A stretch of 64,000 nt of DNA from Synechococcus sp. RS9916 (lineage in GTDB: Bacteria > Cyanobacteriota > Cyanobacteriia > PCC-6307 > Cyanobiaceae). This document shows positions 62,568 through 64,000 of this stretch, in pieces. Each line of letters begins with the position of its first letter. Position 1 is the first letter of the stretch. The notes under the pieces are model-generated. The model was not told the origin of the DNA, did no database searches, and saw nothing but the letters and a program-made list of their open reading frames with translations. The stretch is taken from NCBI RefSeq assembly GCF_000153825.1, contig NZ_DS022299.1, positions 310,001 through 374,000 on the forward strand. The letters run 5' to 3'. The position numbers were made by a program, and so were the translations under genes.

Positions 62568-63128
62568 GTGCTGATCGTGCGAAGTCTGCGGGTGGTATTC
62601 AGCCTGATTTGCGTCGCGATGGTGGTGGTGCTGTCGGGGCCAGTTGCGCCTGCCTGGGCCGCCGGTCTTCAGCTGAGCGATGTAAGCCTCGCGGTCTGTG
62701 ACCAAGCGGACCCGGGAGCGCAGCCTGGCCCCAGTGGCGACCCTCGGCGAGCAGGTGTTACCCGCACTGCCGGAGCCAGTTGTTACGTGCTGAGCGGAGC
62801 GGTGAATAACCCCGGTCGTAAGCCTGTTTTCGATACGGATGTCTATGCCCGGATCCTGGATGCCAGTGGCGAACCGGTCTTGCAGAACCGCACCCGCGTG
62901 GGCTCGATCGGGGATGTGGAGCCCGGCTCGCACCCCTTTGCTCTGCGTTTGGCGGTTCCTGCTGGAACGCCAGGGCCGTTTGAGGTGTCCAATCCAAGGG
63001 CACGGGGTTTCAGTGCACCGGTTCGCACCCGGGCCACTGATGATGAGGACCTACTCCCGCTTGAACAGCAGGTGGTTGATGTGGAGGATCCCGGTGCCTT
63101 CATGCCATCCGTTTCAGAGATGCCTTGA
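62568..63128 (+). CDS. Secreted protein with immunoglobulin-like fold, unknown
   Basis: A 186-residue protein with a signal sequence (about 8-31, ending APAWAAG) and a beta-rich exterior with two Cys (near 44 and 72) likely paired. Segments CYVLSGAVNNPGRKPVFDTD and VGSIGDVEPGSHPFALRLAV look like a FxLD/DUF3426-style beta-sandwich. GTG at 62568 or 62577. Function unknown. Confidence 0.68.
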   Translation: MLIVRSLRVVFSLICVAMVVVLSGPVAPAWAAGLQLSDVSLAVCDQADPGAQPGPSGDPRRAGVTRTAGASCYVLSGAVNNPGRKPVFDTDVYARILDASGEPVLQNRTRVGSIGDVEPGSHPFALRLAVPAGTPGPFEVSNPRARGFSAPVRTRATDDEDLLPLEQQVVDVEDPGAFMPSVSEMP

Positions 63129-63358
63129 GGTGGGCGCTTCAATGTGCAACTTGAGCGGCCTCTTGGTTTGTCCTCGACCAAGACTGGTCTGATCAGGGTT
63201 TTCATTTGGCCCTTGTACCGCTTCCTTGGAAGGCCCAGTCACGCCAGTGGGATCTCGTGGCCGGCTGGGCCTCCAGTTGCCAGCGTTGAGGGCCGCGTGT
63301 CTTGGATCGATGCAGTCGCTTTGGTCGGCATAGGCTTCCTGAGCTGCGAGCTGACCTG
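63129..63358. other. 230-base gap, no convincing gene
   Basis: Open frames here (for example 63144-63359) lack a plausible start and have an unfamiliar composition. It must carry the promoter of the 52-residue gene that starts at 63359. No strong repeat seen. Confidence 0.5.
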
Positions 63359-63517
63359 ATGAAGCGCATTCTGATCGTTCATAATCTCCTGGAGGGGCAG
63401 AAGATTGTGCACGAACTTGATGACAAGGATTTTGCGATTGAGTTAGTCGAAGGCGAAAATTTTGACGAGAACGATGACCTCGATATCGAGTCGCGTCTGT
63501 TCTTTAAGGTTGATTGA
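63359..63517 (+). CDS. 52-residue acidic protein, unknown
   Basis: MKRILIVHNLLEGQKIVHEL followed by DDKDFAIELVEGENFDENDD and an aromatic end LFFKVD. Strand-helix-strand pattern with a strongly acidic centre. ATG 63359. Not recognised; its size and codon use suggest a real small gene. Confidence 0.55.
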   Translation: MKRILIVHNLLEGQKIVHELDDKDFAIELVEGENFDENDDLDIESRLFFKVD

Positions 63518-63626
63518 GAGCCTCTGAATGGGAGGCTCCCGCAGACGTCTTGCGCTTGGATTGCAAACATGCCTCTACGAGAGGGCCTCTCAAGCAATCT
63601 GTTCTTTGACCTGCCGATCCTGAACC

Positions 63627-63737
63627 ATGCAACTTGTGTTGGCTGCTGTGGCCTTGATGACCTTGCTCTGGGGGACGCAGGTGATGGTGCGCCGTCAGTT
63701 GGAATCTCAGCAGACCGATCGAGATGATGATGCTTAA
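63627..63737 (+). CDS. 36-residue single-span peptide
   Basis: MQLVLAAVALMTLLWGTQVM then VRRQLESQQTDRDDDA: one hydrophobic span then a basic-acidic tail, the form of tiny membrane-bound regulators or subunits. ATG 63627, stop TAA at 63735-63737, overlapping the convergent gene's stop by 4 bases. The gap in front (63518-63626) holds a weak hairpin GAGCCTC/GAGGCTC (63518-63538). Confidence 0.5.
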   Translation: MQLVLAAVALMTLLWGTQVMVRRQLESQQTDRDDDA

Positions 63738-64000
63738 GAGCTGGCCACGCCATCCAATAGCGCTTGAAGTTTGGTGCGGAAATCCCCTTTCGGCATGCCT
63801 CCCTTCAGCTCACCGTGAATGGTGAAGTCTGATTCAGGGTTGGTGACCAAGAGATACGTGGGCCATCCCATCCCTTCTTTGCTGGGGTACTGGGCCAACA
63901 ACACCTTTCTGTATTTGCGATACGTCTCTGTGTCTTGCAGCATCACCGACACAAATTCGCAGCTCAGTTCCTTCGCAACGTTGCTGTCGTAATGGCTCAT
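63734..64000 (-). CDS. C-terminal part of a thioredoxin-fold-like protein (partial)
   Basis: The frame is open to the window edge and begins with an internal Met, so the N-terminus is probably outside. It reads MSHYDSNVAKELSCEFVSVM and then YPSKEGMGWPTYLLVTNPES, like the part of a thioredoxin-fold protein after the active CxxC, including the cis-Pro-like GWPT turn. The active site, if any, would be beyond the edge. Convergent and 4-base overlapping with the 36-residue gene. Confidence 0.65.
   Translation of the reverse strand: MSHYDSNVAKELSCEFVSVMLQDTETYRKYRKVLLAQYPSKEGMGWPTYLLVTNPESDFTIHGELKGGMPKGDFRTKLQALLDGVASS

Noticed and set aside
63144-63359. 71-codon frame between the secreted protein and the acidic protein
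   Set aside because: GTG start without Shine-Dalgarno, odd composition, and it ends over the ATG of the next gene.

Overview
The window looks like chromosome from a marine-type picocyanobacterium of the Synechococcus/Cyanobium lineage. It carries psbA (D1), an NDH-1 subunit gene (ndhD), two high-light-inducible (Hli) proteins, a Ycf51 homologue, a carotene-isomerase-like oxidoreductase, and many small proteins of families seen mainly in cyanobacteria (DUF1824, DUF1830, DUF2605, DUF1651). Genes are dense, gaps rarely exceed 200 bp, and many neighbours overlap by 1 to 4 bases, which suggests translational coupling. I found no rRNA, tRNA, CRISPR array, insertion sequence, phage region or origin.

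Layout. 1-6200 (mostly minus): the 5' end of hemE, glgB, a DUF3887-like secreted protein, a CocE-type hydrolase and three small genes ending in ycf51. 6265-13876 (plus): a tight run of a 1470-residue TamB-like protein, a ROK-family protein, proA, folB and a lipase-like hydrolase. 13932-16247 (plus): three membrane or envelope genes. 16262-21501 (minus): an unrecognised 502-residue protein, an M3 oligopeptidase and ndhD. 21549-28796 (mostly minus): thrB, glk, a DUF1824 gene, thrS, a phage-type GH104 lysozyme, trpS and an RGG-rich protein with a ribbon-helix-helix-like core; the DUF2605 gene is on plus. 28884-36799: a cation efflux protein, a YcjF/DUF697-like protein, psbA (low-light Q130 form), a proteobacterial-type GAPDH, a HIT protein, katG and a 40-residue membrane peptide.

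36793-42885 (mostly minus): a PfkB kinase, an anchored envelope protein, an Hli protein, thiD, nth, a rhomboid protease, a PPOX-type flavoprotein and a SIMPL-domain protein. 42962-45621 (plus): two coupled FAD oxidoreductases. 45631-53093: a Trp-rich/zinc-ribbon/methyltransferase group on minus, an SDR protein, a cysteine-less peroxiredoxin-like protein, a bestrophin, a Rieske oxygenase of the PAO type and a cupin. 53309-58603: alcohol dehydrogenase, a long glutathione transferase, a beta-hydroxyacid dehydrogenase-like protein, a second Hli protein and small genes. 58757-64000: mostly short proteins of unknown role, including a peptide with a double-glycine-leader-like N-terminus, a Nif11-like protein and several single-span membrane peptides.

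Most of the window is core metabolism, photosynthesis and envelope biology. The less explained material is in the small-protein tail (58.7-64 kb), the RGG/RHH-like protein beside trpS, the palindrome-rich psbA leader, and a few family members that have lost or altered expected motifs (ROK zinc motif, ThrRS without TGS domain). Four small genes of under 60 codons (36677-36799, 46721-46873, 60540-60698, 63627-63737) were found by reading the sequence directly. All functions are inferred from motifs and recalled family patterns; no database search was possible.
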